A DNA stretch of 30,147 nucleotides. Source: an uncultured Lachnospiraceae bacterium (lineage in GTDB: Bacteria > Bacillota > Clostridia > Lachnospirales > Lachnospiraceae). The stretch is from positions 1 through 30,147 of the forward strand of contig UQAW01000047.1 in assembly GCA_900539175.1 (NCBI GenBank), read 5' to 3'. Position 1 is the first letter of the stretch; the number at the start of each line of letters is the position of its first letter. Below the pieces are notes generated by a model. The model searched no databases. It was given only the letters and a program-made list of their open reading frames with translations, and was not told the DNA's origin. A program made the position numbers and the translations under genes. Shown here piece by piece: positions 8,371-17,095 of this stretch.

Positions 8371-8416
8371 ATTGTTCTCCTATACTAACATTTCGACTTA
8401 CCTATCGTTGAATCTT

Positions 8417-8989
8417 TTACTCAATCAGGGAAATCTTTGTAATCGGCCAGTAGCGAAACCATGCTTTCCCAAGTATTTTCTCCTTTGCCACATAGGGATT
8501 CTTCCAGGAACGGGAATCTTTTGACACATTCCGGTTATCTCCTAACATAAAATAACAGCCCTCCGGGACCTCGAAATGTCCGTCTTTCTTTCCATTCGGG
8601 GGCTCTTTACAGAATGTGTCGTCCAACGGAGCTTTTGATCCATTGATATAAACCTTACCGTCAATCACATCAACCGTCTCACCAGGAAGACCGATCACCC
8701 GTTTGATAAAATATTTACTTTCATTATCCGGGAACTTAAAAATCACCACATCAAAACGTTTTGGCTCAGAGTTTATGTATGCAAGTCGGTTTCCGAAGAT
8801 GCGATCCCCTGTCATGACATTGTTTTCCATAGATGCAGATGGTATCCGTGCATTAATCAGTACAAATTTTTGCAAAGCAACCATGGCAATCACAACGATG
8901 ACAATTAATTTGATATATTCAAAAAGTTCCTTGGCTGCGGAAGTCTCAGACTTGTGTTTCTCGTTCCCTTTCACATTATGGTCTTCCAT
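8417..8989 (-). CDS. lepB: Signal peptidase I, copy 2 (first of the tandem pair in reading order)
   Basis: Same length (190 residues) and architecture as its neighbour: membrane anchor at about 24-47, catalytic Ser53 in IPSASM, Lys96 in FIKRVIGLPGE, GDNR box at 150-153. The flanks are duplicated too: both copies begin after GTATAGGAGAA and both run past the stop into GAGTAAAAG, so the duplicated unit is about 600 bases. It starts 9 bases after the pseudouridine synthase gene. Both copies look functional. Whether they differ in preferred substrates cannot be read from the sequence. Confidence 0.95.
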   Translation of the reverse strand: MEDHNVKGNEKHKSETSAAKELFEYIKLIVIVVIAMVALQKFVLINARIPSASMENNVMTGDRIFGNRLAYINSEPKRFDVVIFKFPDNESKYFIKRVIGLPGETVDVIDGKVYINGSKAPLDDTFCKEPPNGKKDGHFEVPEGCYFMLGDNRNVSKDSRSWKNPYVAKEKILGKAWFRYWPITKISLIE

Positions 8990-8998
8990 ATATTTCTC

Positions 8999-9982
8999 CT
9001 ATACTATACCAACGTATTGAGAGTCTGCAAGGATTCTCGTAAAAAGTTCCGGAAGCGGCGCCTCAAACTGCATACCCGATAACCCGGATAAAGTACCTTC
9101 AAGTTCAGGGAAACGGAGGTGCCATGCATGTAAAAGCTGGTGTCTTAATCCGTAAGTTTTACGATAATAGGAATTGACCTCTTTTTTTCCGTATTTTGCA
9201 TCCCCGATGACAGGATAGCCAAGATATGCCAGATGACTTCTGATCTGGTGGGTGCGCCCTGTAATCAACTGTACTTTCAGCAGTGTCTCTTTTCCATTGG
9301 AGGCAAGGGGCTCATAAGCGGTCTCAATCCGCTCACCACCTTCAAAAGGATTTTGCTCCACTCTTACTTTATTACATTTTTCATCTTTTTGCAAATATGC
9401 TTTTACTTCTTTCGAAGTTTTTAAAACACCGCTGACAATCGTCAGATAATATTTTTCCAGATTGTGAGACTGTATCAGAGCAGACAATTGCTGTGCTGCT
9501 GGAAGCGTCTTTGCTGCCAGAATCAAACCGCTGGTATTACGGTCCAGCCGATTGCAGACTCCGGGACGATACCGAAGAAAATCCGAATCAGACATCTGCC
9601 CGGAATTTATCAGATAACCTAACAGATACTCATTGACGGAAAGATCTTCATTCTTTGCTTTCTGTGAAAGCATTCCGGAGGGTTTATTGATCGCAAGAAT
9701 TTTCTCGTCCTCATAAATCACTGAAAAGTTCTCTGAAACCGGATATTCCGTCCTGGACGCTTTGTCCTGAAGTTTTCTGATGGTTTCTTCCGCCAGAAAC
9801 AGGCGGATCACATCACCCTCCTGTAATAATTCATTGCCTTTCGGTTTTTTTCCGTTTAATGTAATATTCTTTTTCCGCATCATGCGGTAGATAAATCCGG
9901 TTCCCGTATTTTTCAGATAGCGCAGCAGGTATTTATCCAAACGCTGCCTGGCTTCCCGGTCTGTAATCGTAAGTTCTCTCAT
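8999..9982 (-). CDS. RluA-family rRNA pseudouridine synthase with S4 domain
   Basis: The 327-residue protein isomerises specific uridines in RNA. An N-terminal S4 RNA-binding domain (about 1-65: RLDKYLLRYLKNTGTGFIYRMMRKKNITLNG) precedes the catalytic domain with CNRLDRNTSGLILAAKT, which contains the catalytic Asp, and TGRTHQIRSHLAYLGYPVIGD near residue 245. Many family members have HRLD; here it is NRLD, and the Asp is kept. RluC or RluD specificity cannot be settled from sequence alone. It is 7 bases after the preceding gene. Confidence 0.93.
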   Translation of the reverse strand: MRELTITDREARQRLDKYLLRYLKNTGTGFIYRMMRKKNITLNGKKPKGNELLQEGDVIRLFLAEETIRKLQDKASRTEYPVSENFSVIYEDEKILAINKPSGMLSQKAKNEDLSVNEYLLGYLINSGQMSDSDFLRYRPGVCNRLDRNTSGLILAAKTLPAAQQLSALIQSHNLEKYYLTIVSGVLKTSKEVKAYLQKDEKCNKVRVEQNPFEGGERIETAYEPLASNGKETLLKVQLITGRTHQIRSHLAYLGYPVIGDAKYGKKEVNSYYRKTYGLRHQLLHAWHLRFPELEGTLSGLSGMQFEAPLPELFTRILADSQYVGIV

Positions 9983-9989
9983 AACTCTC

Positions 9990-10610
9990 CTATAAAGCTA
10001 ATGCCATCAGATTATGTTTCACCATCTCATCCCTGCTAAGATCCGGATAACGTTCATCCGGTTTAAACCGCTCATTTGCCGATTGTTCCAGTTCTTTATA
10101 ATGAGCATTCAGGGAATCCAGCCGCTCCAGATAATGCTTCAGATCCGTGAATATTTTTACATGAGTCTTGTATCCGTTGGCACGGAGAAGCTTCTGAATA
10201 TGCGCTTCCATCTGCTGAATATCCTTTCCATCCTGAATGCCTGCTCCAAAACAGGCGACTTCCTCGCCGCAGATGGCGGCTGCCTCCAACATAATACTTT
10301 TCTCATAAGAAGTGATGTACAATTCATACACCATTTCCAGACTTTTGCTGCGTCCGGAAATCGCTTCGTAATGATCCTTTGCCATGGGTTTTTGCATCCA
10401 CATCATAATCATACTGACCATGGACTTACAGGCGGGCAGACAGCCCACAATTGCAATGACCGTATAGATGCTTTTTCTGTCACCTTTATTCAGAATCATT
10501 CCCACTGTAAAAAATGCAAGCGGCAGAGCCAACATCAAAAGTGTTGTCAGCAATCTCCGTAGCTTCTCCCAACGGATATATCCATAAGATCCCTTTTTTG
10601 CTTTTTTCAT
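9990..10610 (-). CDS. Unknown membrane protein with two N-terminal membrane segments
   Basis: I do not recognise this 206-residue protein. A basic start (MKKAKKGSYGYIRWEKLRR) is followed by two hydrophobic segments at about residues 19-40 and 50-72, then a soluble helical cytoplasmic-type region of about 130 residues. Landmarks are a repeated KSxxM-like spacing, AAICGEEVACFGAG in the middle and a Tyr/Asp-rich end (ERYPDLSRDEMVKHNLM). The ribosome binding site AGGAAGG lies inside the end of ygiQ, 6 bases separate the two genes, and the RluA-like gene follows after 7 bases. This argues for a translated gene within the RNA-modification run, but says nothing firm about function. Confidence 0.8.
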   Translation of the reverse strand: MKKAKKGSYGYIRWEKLRRLLTTLLMLALPLAFFTVGMILNKGDRKSIYTVIAIVGCLPACKSMVSMIMMWMQKPMAKDHYEAISGRSKSLEMVYELYITSYEKSIMLEAAAICGEEVACFGAGIQDGKDIQQMEAHIQKLLRANGYKTHVKIFTDLKHYLERLDSLNAHYKELEQSANERFKPDERYPDLSRDEMVKHNLMALAL

Positions 10611-10616
10611 CCGCAG

Positions 10617-12551
10617 TTACCTTCCTGTTTTCTTTTTGTGTACATTTCTTATGGTTTTCTTCTTTTTCTTACTTTCAAATACAGTTCTTCCCGAATGCTG
10701 TTGCCCGGCATTTCCTGCGGTCTGCGGTTTTCGAAACGCATGACTGCCGCTATTTTGCGGACGTATGAGACAGCGTCGGTCATAACCGATCAGATCTGTT
10801 CTTCCTGCCAGTTCCAATGCTTCCTTTACAAGCTGGTAATTCGCCGGATTCTTATATTGGATCAATGCCCTCTGCATCGCCTTCTCATGGGGATTTTTCG
10901 GTACATAAACCTTTTCCATAGTCAGGGGATGGACTCCCGTATAATACATACAGGTAGACAAGGTAGAAGGTGTCGGGTAAAAATCCTGTGCCTGTTCCGG
11001 CGTAAATCCCATGTCCCGAATATATTCCGCCAGTTCAACCGCCTCTTTTAACCCACATCCCGGATGGGAGGACATAAAATACGGCAGGGCATATTGCTGC
11101 TTTCCGGATTTTTTGTTATAGGAATCATATTTTTTCAAAAACGTCTGATAGACACTGTGCCCGGGTTTCCCCATCAGCTGAAGAACCCGGTCAGATACAT
11201 GTTCAGGCGCCACACGTAATTGTCCGCTGATATGATGATCCACCAATTCCTGTAAAAATGTATCGTCACGATCTTCCAGCACATAATCAAACCGGATTCC
11301 CGATCGAATGAACACTTTTTTCACCTTTGGAAGTTCCCGAAGCTTCCGAAGTAATTTTACATAATCTCTGTGATCTGCCTTCAGGTTCTTACACGGAGTC
11401 GGAAACAGACATTGCCTGTTGGTACAGACTCCCTTTTTTAACTGCTTTTCACAGGCAGGAGCCCTGAAATCAGCAGTGGGACCTCCCACATCATGAAGAT
11501 ACCCTTTAAAATCTGGTTCCCCGGTCATAAGCTGTGCTTCCTGCAGTAAAGAGTCATGGCTTCGGACCTGTACAACTCTCCCCTGATGGAAAGTCAGGGC
11601 ACAGAAACTGCAGCCGCCGAAACAACCCCGGTTACTGGTCAGAGAAAACTTAATCTCCGATATAGCAGGAATCCCGCCGGCTTTATCATAACTGGGATGC
11701 CAGGTACGCATATAGGGAAGGCCATATACATCGTCCATCTCCTGAGTTGTCAGCGGTGGGGAGGGCGGATTTTGTATGATATATCCCTGATTTCCGTAGC
11801 CTTCTGCAAGCACTTTACCCGTGTGGGAATCGGTATTTTCAAATTGTGTCCGAAAACTTCTGGCATAGCAAAGCTTGTCCCTGCAAAGCGCTTCATAATC
11901 CGGCAGAATCAGAATATCATCTCTGTCCGGCAGCTTTTTTGACCGATATACCGTACCGGGAATAAAGCTGATATCATGAATATCCAGTCCACTATTCAGT
12001 GCATCAGCGATCTCCACAATCGAACGCTCTCCCATACCATAAGAAATCAAATCAGCCCCGGAGTCCAAAAGTATCGAGCGTTTCAGCGAATCCGACCAGT
12101 AATCATAGTGTGCCATCCTGCGAAGGCTGGCCTCAATACCTCCGAGAATAATCGGTGTATGCTTAAAGGTTTTCCGGATAAGATTACTGTATACAGTCAC
12201 CGCCCGGTCCGGCCGAAGCCCCATCTGTCCGCCGGGAGAATAAGCATCTGTACTCCGATGCTTTTTTGATACTGTATAATGGTTTACCATGGAATCCATA
12301 TTGCCGGAAGAAACCAGAAAACCAAGGCGCGGCTTCCCCAGAATGGCGATACTTTCTTCTTTCCGCCAGTCCGGCTGTGCAATAATTCCGACCCGGTATC
12401 CGTGGGCCTCCAATACTCTGCTGATGATTGCTGTACCAAAGGAAGAATGATCCACATAAGCGTCTCCCGTAATATAGACAAAATCCAGCTGCTCAATTCC
12501 AAGAATATCCATCTCTTCTCTGGTTGTCGGTAAAAATCCTCTGTTTTCCAT
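10617..12551 (-). CDS. ygiQ: YgiQ family radical SAM protein
   Basis: The 644-residue protein matches the YgiQ (UPF0313) family: N-terminal region (FLPTTREEMDILGIEQLDFVYITGDAYVDHSSF) resembling the cobalamin-binding layout of related enzymes, a radical SAM core with the CX3CX2C cluster motif at about residues 310-317 (RGCFGGCSFCAL), and a C-terminal domain ending in a Lys/Arg-rich tail. The substrate is not known to me. The ATG at 12551 overlaps the preceding stop (TGATG), so the TTG at 12554 is unlikely to be used and translation is probably coupled. Confidence 0.93.
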   Translation of the reverse strand: MENRGFLPTTREEMDILGIEQLDFVYITGDAYVDHSSFGTAIISRVLEAHGYRVGIIAQPDWRKEESIAILGKPRLGFLVSSGNMDSMVNHYTVSKKHRSTDAYSPGGQMGLRPDRAVTVYSNLIRKTFKHTPIILGGIEASLRRMAHYDYWSDSLKRSILLDSGADLISYGMGERSIVEIADALNSGLDIHDISFIPGTVYRSKKLPDRDDILILPDYEALCRDKLCYARSFRTQFENTDSHTGKVLAEGYGNQGYIIQNPPSPPLTTQEMDDVYGLPYMRTWHPSYDKAGGIPAISEIKFSLTSNRGCFGGCSFCALTFHQGRVVQVRSHDSLLQEAQLMTGEPDFKGYLHDVGGPTADFRAPACEKQLKKGVCTNRQCLFPTPCKNLKADHRDYVKLLRKLRELPKVKKVFIRSGIRFDYVLEDRDDTFLQELVDHHISGQLRVAPEHVSDRVLQLMGKPGHSVYQTFLKKYDSYNKKSGKQQYALPYFMSSHPGCGLKEAVELAEYIRDMGFTPEQAQDFYPTPSTLSTCMYYTGVHPLTMEKVYVPKNPHEKAMQRALIQYKNPANYQLVKEALELAGRTDLIGYDRRCLIRPQNSGSHAFRKPQTAGNAGQQHSGRTVFESKKKKKTIRNVHKKKTGR

Positions 12552-13270
12552 CAATCTCTCCGTTCTTTCAACTGCGCAATCTCTTTGTCGGTAAGACGTC
12601 TGTACGCTCCCGGTTTCAAAGTTTCATCCAACAGAAGCGGACCCATCGAGAAGCGTTTCAGATATAACACTTCCTTGTCCACTGCCTCAAACATCCGCTT
12701 GATCTGATGGTAACGTCCCTCACAAATGGTAATCTTTACTTCACTGATGCTGCCGCTGTCCAAAATCTCCAGAATCGCCGGAAGTGTCTTTTTTTCATCT
12801 CCAATATCCAGACCGTCCGCAAATCGCTGCACGTCTTCCGCCGTTACCTCGCCGCGGACTTTTGCATAATAACACTTGTCCACATGCTTTTTCGGGGACA
12901 GCAGATCATGCGCCAATGCACCGTCATTGGTCAGCAGCAAAAGACCTTCTGTATCCTTATCAAGTCTTCCCACCGGGAACAAATCTTTCCGGGCGGCATC
13001 GGTAATCAACTCCAATACCGTCTGTTCCCTGCGATCCTCCGTGGCAGATACCACGCCCGCAGGTTTATTCAGCATCAGATATTCATATGTAAGATAGGAA
13101 ATCAAAACGCCGCCAGCCAGAACTTTATCCTCGTCCCCCACTTTGTATTCCGGTGTCTTGACCACCTCATCATTTACCAGTATTTTCCCTTTTCGAATCA
13201 GGTTTTTTACCTGACTCCTGGTGCCGACACCCATATCGGCAAGGTATTTATCCAAACGTATCTGTTTCAT
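12551..13270 (-). CDS. RsuA/RluB-family pseudouridine synthase
   Basis: The 239-residue protein has an N-terminal S4 domain (IRLDKYLADMGVGTRSQVKNLIRKGKILVN) and a catalytic domain with GRLDKDTEGLLLLTNDGALAHDLLSPKKHVDK, whose Asp is the nucleophile, then ICEGRYHQIKRMFEAVD. These mark the RsuA/RluB/RluE/RluF group, which modifies 16S or 23S rRNA or tRNA; the target base is not deducible. The start at 13270 (MKQIRLDKYL) is preferred to 13303, which would overlap the upstream gene. The gap to that gene is 10 bases, and its own stop overlaps the ygiQ start. Confidence 0.93.
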   Translation of the reverse strand: MKQIRLDKYLADMGVGTRSQVKNLIRKGKILVNDEVVKTPEYKVGDEDKVLAGGVLISYLTYEYLMLNKPAGVVSATEDRREQTVLELITDAARKDLFPVGRLDKDTEGLLLLTNDGALAHDLLSPKKHVDKCYYAKVRGEVTAEDVQRFADGLDIGDEKKTLPAILEILDSGSISEVKITICEGRYHQIKRMFEAVDKEVLYLKRFSMGPLLLDETLKPGAYRRLTDKEIAQLKERRD

Positions 13271-13280
13271 CCTGTTTTCC

Positions 13281-14648
13281 CTATTGCCAGCGCCATCCGG
13301 CATAATATTTATTCTTCAATTGATTTCCGATCCTTTTTGCCCAACCGAGAGGAAATCCGTCTGCACATACCAGCTGCCATCCGCCGTCCCGGGCCGAGGC
13401 AATATCGTGAACATCCAAAGTTTCTCCCTTCAGATAGCGAATCACACGTTCGTCCTTTCCGGATAACTCCAGAACAGAGTCAAACTGTTCCGCCTTAAGC
13501 GCCATAGCAAATGCCTGACTTGGCTCAAAACGCTTCTTCGCAAGAGTTCCAAGCAGCAAACCAGTTCTCAGATATCGGATTCCTTTTTGTGGCTGCATCT
13601 CATGATTCAGATAATAAAGTTGATCTTTCTGCTGATAAAAATAACCCTCGGAAAAATCGTAACTGCAATGCTGCAAAAAATCGGCCGCCTCTTCCGGCAT
13701 AACACCCTGTCCGGTTTTGAAAGAAGATGTCTGGGCCGGACTTCCGGTTTTTAGGAGCAATGCAAGAAAATGGCCTTCCCCCTTCATATGATGAGGATAG
13801 ATATGGACGCATCGCTTTAATTCTTCCTTTTCATTCAACACACATCCAGGAGAAAAACCTTCATATCCCGGCGAGATTTCCAGAAGTTTTAAGTCCGGAT
13901 GGCAATCCAACAATTTTGCAATCACCGCTTCATTTTCCTGTATAGAAAAAGTACAGGTTGAGTAGAGCATCTTTCCTCCCGGTTTCAACATCTGATAAGC
14001 CTGTTCGGTAAGTGTCTCCTGTATTGGTGCGTAATAACCCGGTCCATGCTGCTCCCAGTGTTCTGACATTTTGGGTTCTTTCCGGAACATGCCCTCACCG
14101 GAACAGGGCGCATCCAGTAAAATTTTATCAAAAGATTCCCGGTAATAAGATACCAGTTTTTCCGGAGATTCGCTGGTCACAAAAATATTGGGAATTCCAA
14201 GAAGCTCCAGGTTTTTAAGCAGTGCTTTCGCTCTGGAATTACTGATATCATTGGCAAGCAGAAACCCCTTTCCACCAAGTTTTGCACCCAGCTCCGTGGC
14301 CTTACCTCCGGGCGCAGCACACAGATCAAGCACATGATCTCCCGGTTCGACAGAAAGCCTGTCAGCCGGTGTCATGGCACTGGGTTCCTGCAGGTAATAA
14401 AGACCTGCATAGTAATGAGGATGCTTTGCAGGTGTGCAGGCATCCTCATAATAAAAGCCATTGGTTATCCACGGTACCGGTTTCAGATTCCAGGGAGAAA
14501 TTGTCTGATAAGCCCCCGGAGTAATCTTAGCCGTATTAATACGCAGAGCGCACTGTACGGGACAGGAAAAACTCTGCAAATATTCCTCAAATTCTTCTCC
14601 AAGCTGTTCTTTTATTTCATGCAGATAAGCAACCGGTAGTTTCTCCAT
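13281..14648 (-). CDS. RsmF-like RNA m5C methyltransferase (NOL1/NOP2/Sun family)
   Basis: The 455-residue protein transfers a methyl group from SAM to cytosine C5 in rRNA or tRNA. Seen: SAM-binding VLDLCAAPGGKATELGAKLGGKG (about residue 105), the Pro-Cys motif DAPCSGEGMFRKEPKM (about 180) and the Thr-Cys motif YSTCTFSIQENE (about 230), which carry the two active-site cysteines. A C-terminal PUA-like or RsmF-type extension (about 330-455) follows, ending GWRWQ. The exact RNA target is not known. It lies 38 bases after the alarmone synthetase gene. Confidence 0.92.
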   Translation of the reverse strand: MEKLPVAYLHEIKEQLGEEFEEYLQSFSCPVQCALRINTAKITPGAYQTISPWNLKPVPWITNGFYYEDACTPAKHPHYYAGLYYLQEPSAMTPADRLSVEPGDHVLDLCAAPGGKATELGAKLGGKGFLLANDISNSRAKALLKNLELLGIPNIFVTSESPEKLVSYYRESFDKILLDAPCSGEGMFRKEPKMSEHWEQHGPGYYAPIQETLTEQAYQMLKPGGKMLYSTCTFSIQENEAVIAKLLDCHPDLKLLEISPGYEGFSPGCVLNEKEELKRCVHIYPHHMKGEGHFLALLLKTGSPAQTSSFKTGQGVMPEEAADFLQHCSYDFSEGYFYQQKDQLYYLNHEMQPQKGIRYLRTGLLLGTLAKKRFEPSQAFAMALKAEQFDSVLELSGKDERVIRYLKGETLDVHDIASARDGGWQLVCADGFPLGWAKRIGNQLKNKYYAGWRWQ

Positions 14649-14686
14649 AGTATCCTTTTACGGTCCTTTTTCTGACCATACCCTTT

Positions 14687-15499
14687 CTATAATTCTGTAG
14701 CTACAGCCTGCGCCTGATACCCCTCTGCAATAATATCCAACTGCGTATGGAAACGCTTTAGCTGCTGCAAATCATTCAACGCATAAATCCGATAAAATTC
14801 ATCCTGAATCTTTGCAACTTCCCGCTTATTCGATAATCGGTAAAGATTTTCGATATTACTTAAAATGTCCTTGACCAGATTAATCTGGATCTGGGAAGAA
14901 ATCTGTGCATCCATAATTTCACTTCTCACTGTCGACATTTCATTGTCAAGTGCGATAATGGCATCTGCAGCGTTGCTCAGCCGCTCCCTGATATGATGCG
15001 GGATATTTGATTTGTACTTATACTGAAGGGAGTGCTCTATGGTAGCCCAGAAATCCATGGCCATCGTACGAATCTGAATCTCCACCTGAAGCCGTTTCGG
15101 GCCGTCCAATGTCTCAACCGTATAATAAACAATCAGATGATAACTGCGATAACCGCTGTCTTTCATATGTCTGATATAGTCTTTCTCACTTTTGATCTCA
15201 ATATCCGAACGTTTCCGGATCAGCTCGGTTACCCTCTCTATATCCTCCACAAACTGGCATATCAACCGGATTCCTGCGATATCCTCTACTTGTTCTTCCA
15301 TACATTCGACAGGAATATGTTTTCTCTGTATCTTCTCAAGGATACTTGCTACCGTCTTTACACGGCCGTTGACATTTTCAATCGGTGAGTACAGTCCCTT
15401 TTCGTGGTGCTCCTTCATCACATGCCGGAACTTTACTTCGAGCTCCTGCACTGCAAGTTCATAAGGCTCCAGTATTTCGTGCCATAATTGTATATCCAT
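14687..15499 (-). CDS. Small alarmone synthetase (RelQ/YjbM-type GTP pyrophosphokinase)
   Basis: The 270-residue protein contains only a RelA/SpoT synthetase domain and makes (p)ppGpp from ATP and GTP or GDP. Seen: GRVKTVASILEKIQRK, VEDIAGIRLICQF, DYIRHMKDSGYRSYHLIVYY and VEIQIRTMAMDFWATIEHSLQYK. There is no HD hydrolase domain and no TGS/ACT regulatory tail. A helical C-terminal extension (about 195-270) makes it longer than typical RelQ. It sits between pepD (15 bases) and the RsmF-like gene, an arrangement that may tie alarmone output to translation genes only by co-transcription. Confidence 0.92.
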   Translation of the reverse strand: MDIQLWHEILEPYELAVQELEVKFRHVMKEHHEKGLYSPIENVNGRVKTVASILEKIQRKHIPVECMEEQVEDIAGIRLICQFVEDIERVTELIRKRSDIEIKSEKDYIRHMKDSGYRSYHLIVYYTVETLDGPKRLQVEIQIRTMAMDFWATIEHSLQYKYKSNIPHHIRERLSNAADAIIALDNEMSTVRSEIMDAQISSQIQINLVKDILSNIENLYRLSNKREVAKIQDEFYRIYALNDLQQLKRFHTQLDIIAEGYQAQAVATEL

Positions 15500-15514
15500 T
15501 CCCCAAATTACTCC

Positions 15515-16969
15515 TTACTTCGATGCTGCCAATACATTCAGCAAATATTCATACACTCTTGCTGCCGACGAAATCGACAGTTTCTCTTCGGAAGTGTGAA
15601 TGTCCTTCATATCCGGTCCAATCGATACACAGTCCAGACCTTCCAGACGGTCATAAAACAATCCACATTCCAATCCTGCATGGATTGCTACTACCTGCGG
15701 TTTTTTATCATACATTTTTTCATAAATACGTACCATAAGATCACGAAGCGGAGAATCTTCCCGATATTCCCATGCAGGATAATCTCCTTCCACCCCATAC
15801 TCGCCGCCCAGAAATTCCGTCAGATAACAGATTCTGTCACCAAGTGCATTTTTTGCACTCCCCACCGAACTACGTACGCTGGAAACCGCAAACATATAAG
15901 TATCATTGACAGGCATACTGAAGATACCCAGATTACAGGAAGTCTCTACAAGCCCGTCGATGGAACCGCTCATCTTCTGAATTCCATTTGGTACATTCAT
16001 CAGGAAAAAGATAACCTTTTCTCTGCTTACCGGTGAAAGCACCTCAAATTCTCCAGGATCCTGCATAGTCACTGCAATTGTAATGCCCTCGTCTGTGCCT
16101 TCGTATTCTTTTTTTAACTCAGCTTCCAACTTAGCGGCGTGTTCTGCTAATGTCTGTGCATCTGCCTCATCCACAACAAGAACTGCCCGGGATGTTCTGG
16201 GAATTGCGTTATCCTTCAATCCGCCTTCCGCTTCCATCAACCCAAAGTTCATCTTCTGTTCCAGACCATAGAGGAATCTTCCCAACAGAAGATTGGCATT
16301 CGCACGATTCTTATCAATTTCCGCACCGGAATGTCCACCCAGAAGTCCCTCAATCACAACCTCACACCGCAGACCGGAAACCGTACAGCGTGATACCGGA
16401 ATTTCACACTGTGCGGACATACCGCCGGCACAGGAAATCCAGATGCTTCCCTCTTCTTCCGAGTCGAGATTAATCAGGCGTTTTCCTTTCAATAAAGAAG
16501 CATCCAAAGCATACGCACCCAATAATCCAATTTCCTCATCCGTAGTGATCACACACTCAAGTGATGGATGCTTTAAAGTTGAATCCTCAAGAATCGCAAG
16601 CATATATGCCACCGCGATTCCATCATCACCGCCGAGCGTAGTATCCTCTGCACAGATATAATCTCCATCTATACAAAGCTTTAGCGGGTCTTTTTCAAAA
16701 TTATGGGCGGAACCTGCCTTTTTTTCACACACCATGTCACAGTGTCCCTGTAAAATAATACCGGCAGCATCCTCATATCCGGCAGAAGCAGCCTTTCGGA
16801 TAATCACATTGTTACTTTCGTCCTGTGTATAAGAAAATCCATGTTCTTTTGCAAATTGTACCAAATAGTCACTGATTTGCTTTGTATTCCTGGAACCATG
16901 GGGTATCTGACAAATTTTTTCAAAATAATGAAATACCCGTTCCGGTTTCAACCCTTCTAATACTGCCAT
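15515..16969 (-). CDS. pepD: Aminoacyl-histidine dipeptidase PepD (M20 family)
   Basis: PepD (Xaa-His dipeptidase, carnosinase-like) hydrolyses dipeptides with a metal centre in the cytoplasm. The 484-residue protein starts MAVLEGLKPERVFHYFEKICQIPHGS and carries the M20 metal-binding signatures LQGHCDMVCEKK (His and Asp), TLGGDDGIAVAYMLAIL, and TTDEEIGLLGA (Glu-Glu), plus the lid-domain HSGAEIDKNRANAN. Length and motifs agree with the family. AAGGAGG lies just before the ATG. It is the first gene of the minus-strand run and is divergent from ylbJ. Confidence 0.94.
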   Translation of the reverse strand: MAVLEGLKPERVFHYFEKICQIPHGSRNTKQISDYLVQFAKEHGFSYTQDESNNVIIRKAASAGYEDAAGIILQGHCDMVCEKKAGSAHNFEKDPLKLCIDGDYICAEDTTLGGDDGIAVAYMLAILEDSTLKHPSLECVITTDEEIGLLGAYALDASLLKGKRLINLDSEEEGSIWISCAGGMSAQCEIPVSRCTVSGLRCEVVIEGLLGGHSGAEIDKNRANANLLLGRFLYGLEQKMNFGLMEAEGGLKDNAIPRTSRAVLVVDEADAQTLAEHAAKLEAELKKEYEGTDEGITIAVTMQDPGEFEVLSPVSREKVIFFLMNVPNGIQKMSGSIDGLVETSCNLGIFSMPVNDTYMFAVSSVRSSVGSAKNALGDRICYLTEFLGGEYGVEGDYPAWEYREDSPLRDLMVRIYEKMYDKKPQVVAIHAGLECGLFYDRLEGLDCVSIGPDMKDIHTSEEKLSISSAARVYEYLLNVLAASK

Positions 16970-17000
16970 AGTTTTGCCTCCTTTTACTAAGTTCTTCTAG

Positions 17001-17037
17001 GTTTGACCCCATGATACCTATGAATTGTTACATAGGT
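17001..17037 (-). repeat. Degenerate family A fragment with a 7-bp inverted repeat
   Basis: The stretch TTTGACCCCATGATACCT continuing to 17032 resembles the reverse complement of 25674-25707 (about 26 of 31 positions by eye). Inside it ACCTATG (17016-17022) and CATAGGT (17031-17037) form a perfect 7-bp inverted repeat in the gap between divergent pepD and ylbJ. It could be an old repeat remnant, an operator, or both. Confidence 0.45.
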
Positions 17038-17095
17038 GTTATGAAAATGCAAAACATGCATAAAATAGTAATAAAGAAAATAAACGGGAGTGCCC

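Noticed and set aside
10638..11051. Long plus-strand frames opposite ygiQ, and similar antisense frames opposite his, recG and yloV
   Set aside because: All are shadows of well-supported genes, without ribosome binding sites or recognisable domains.
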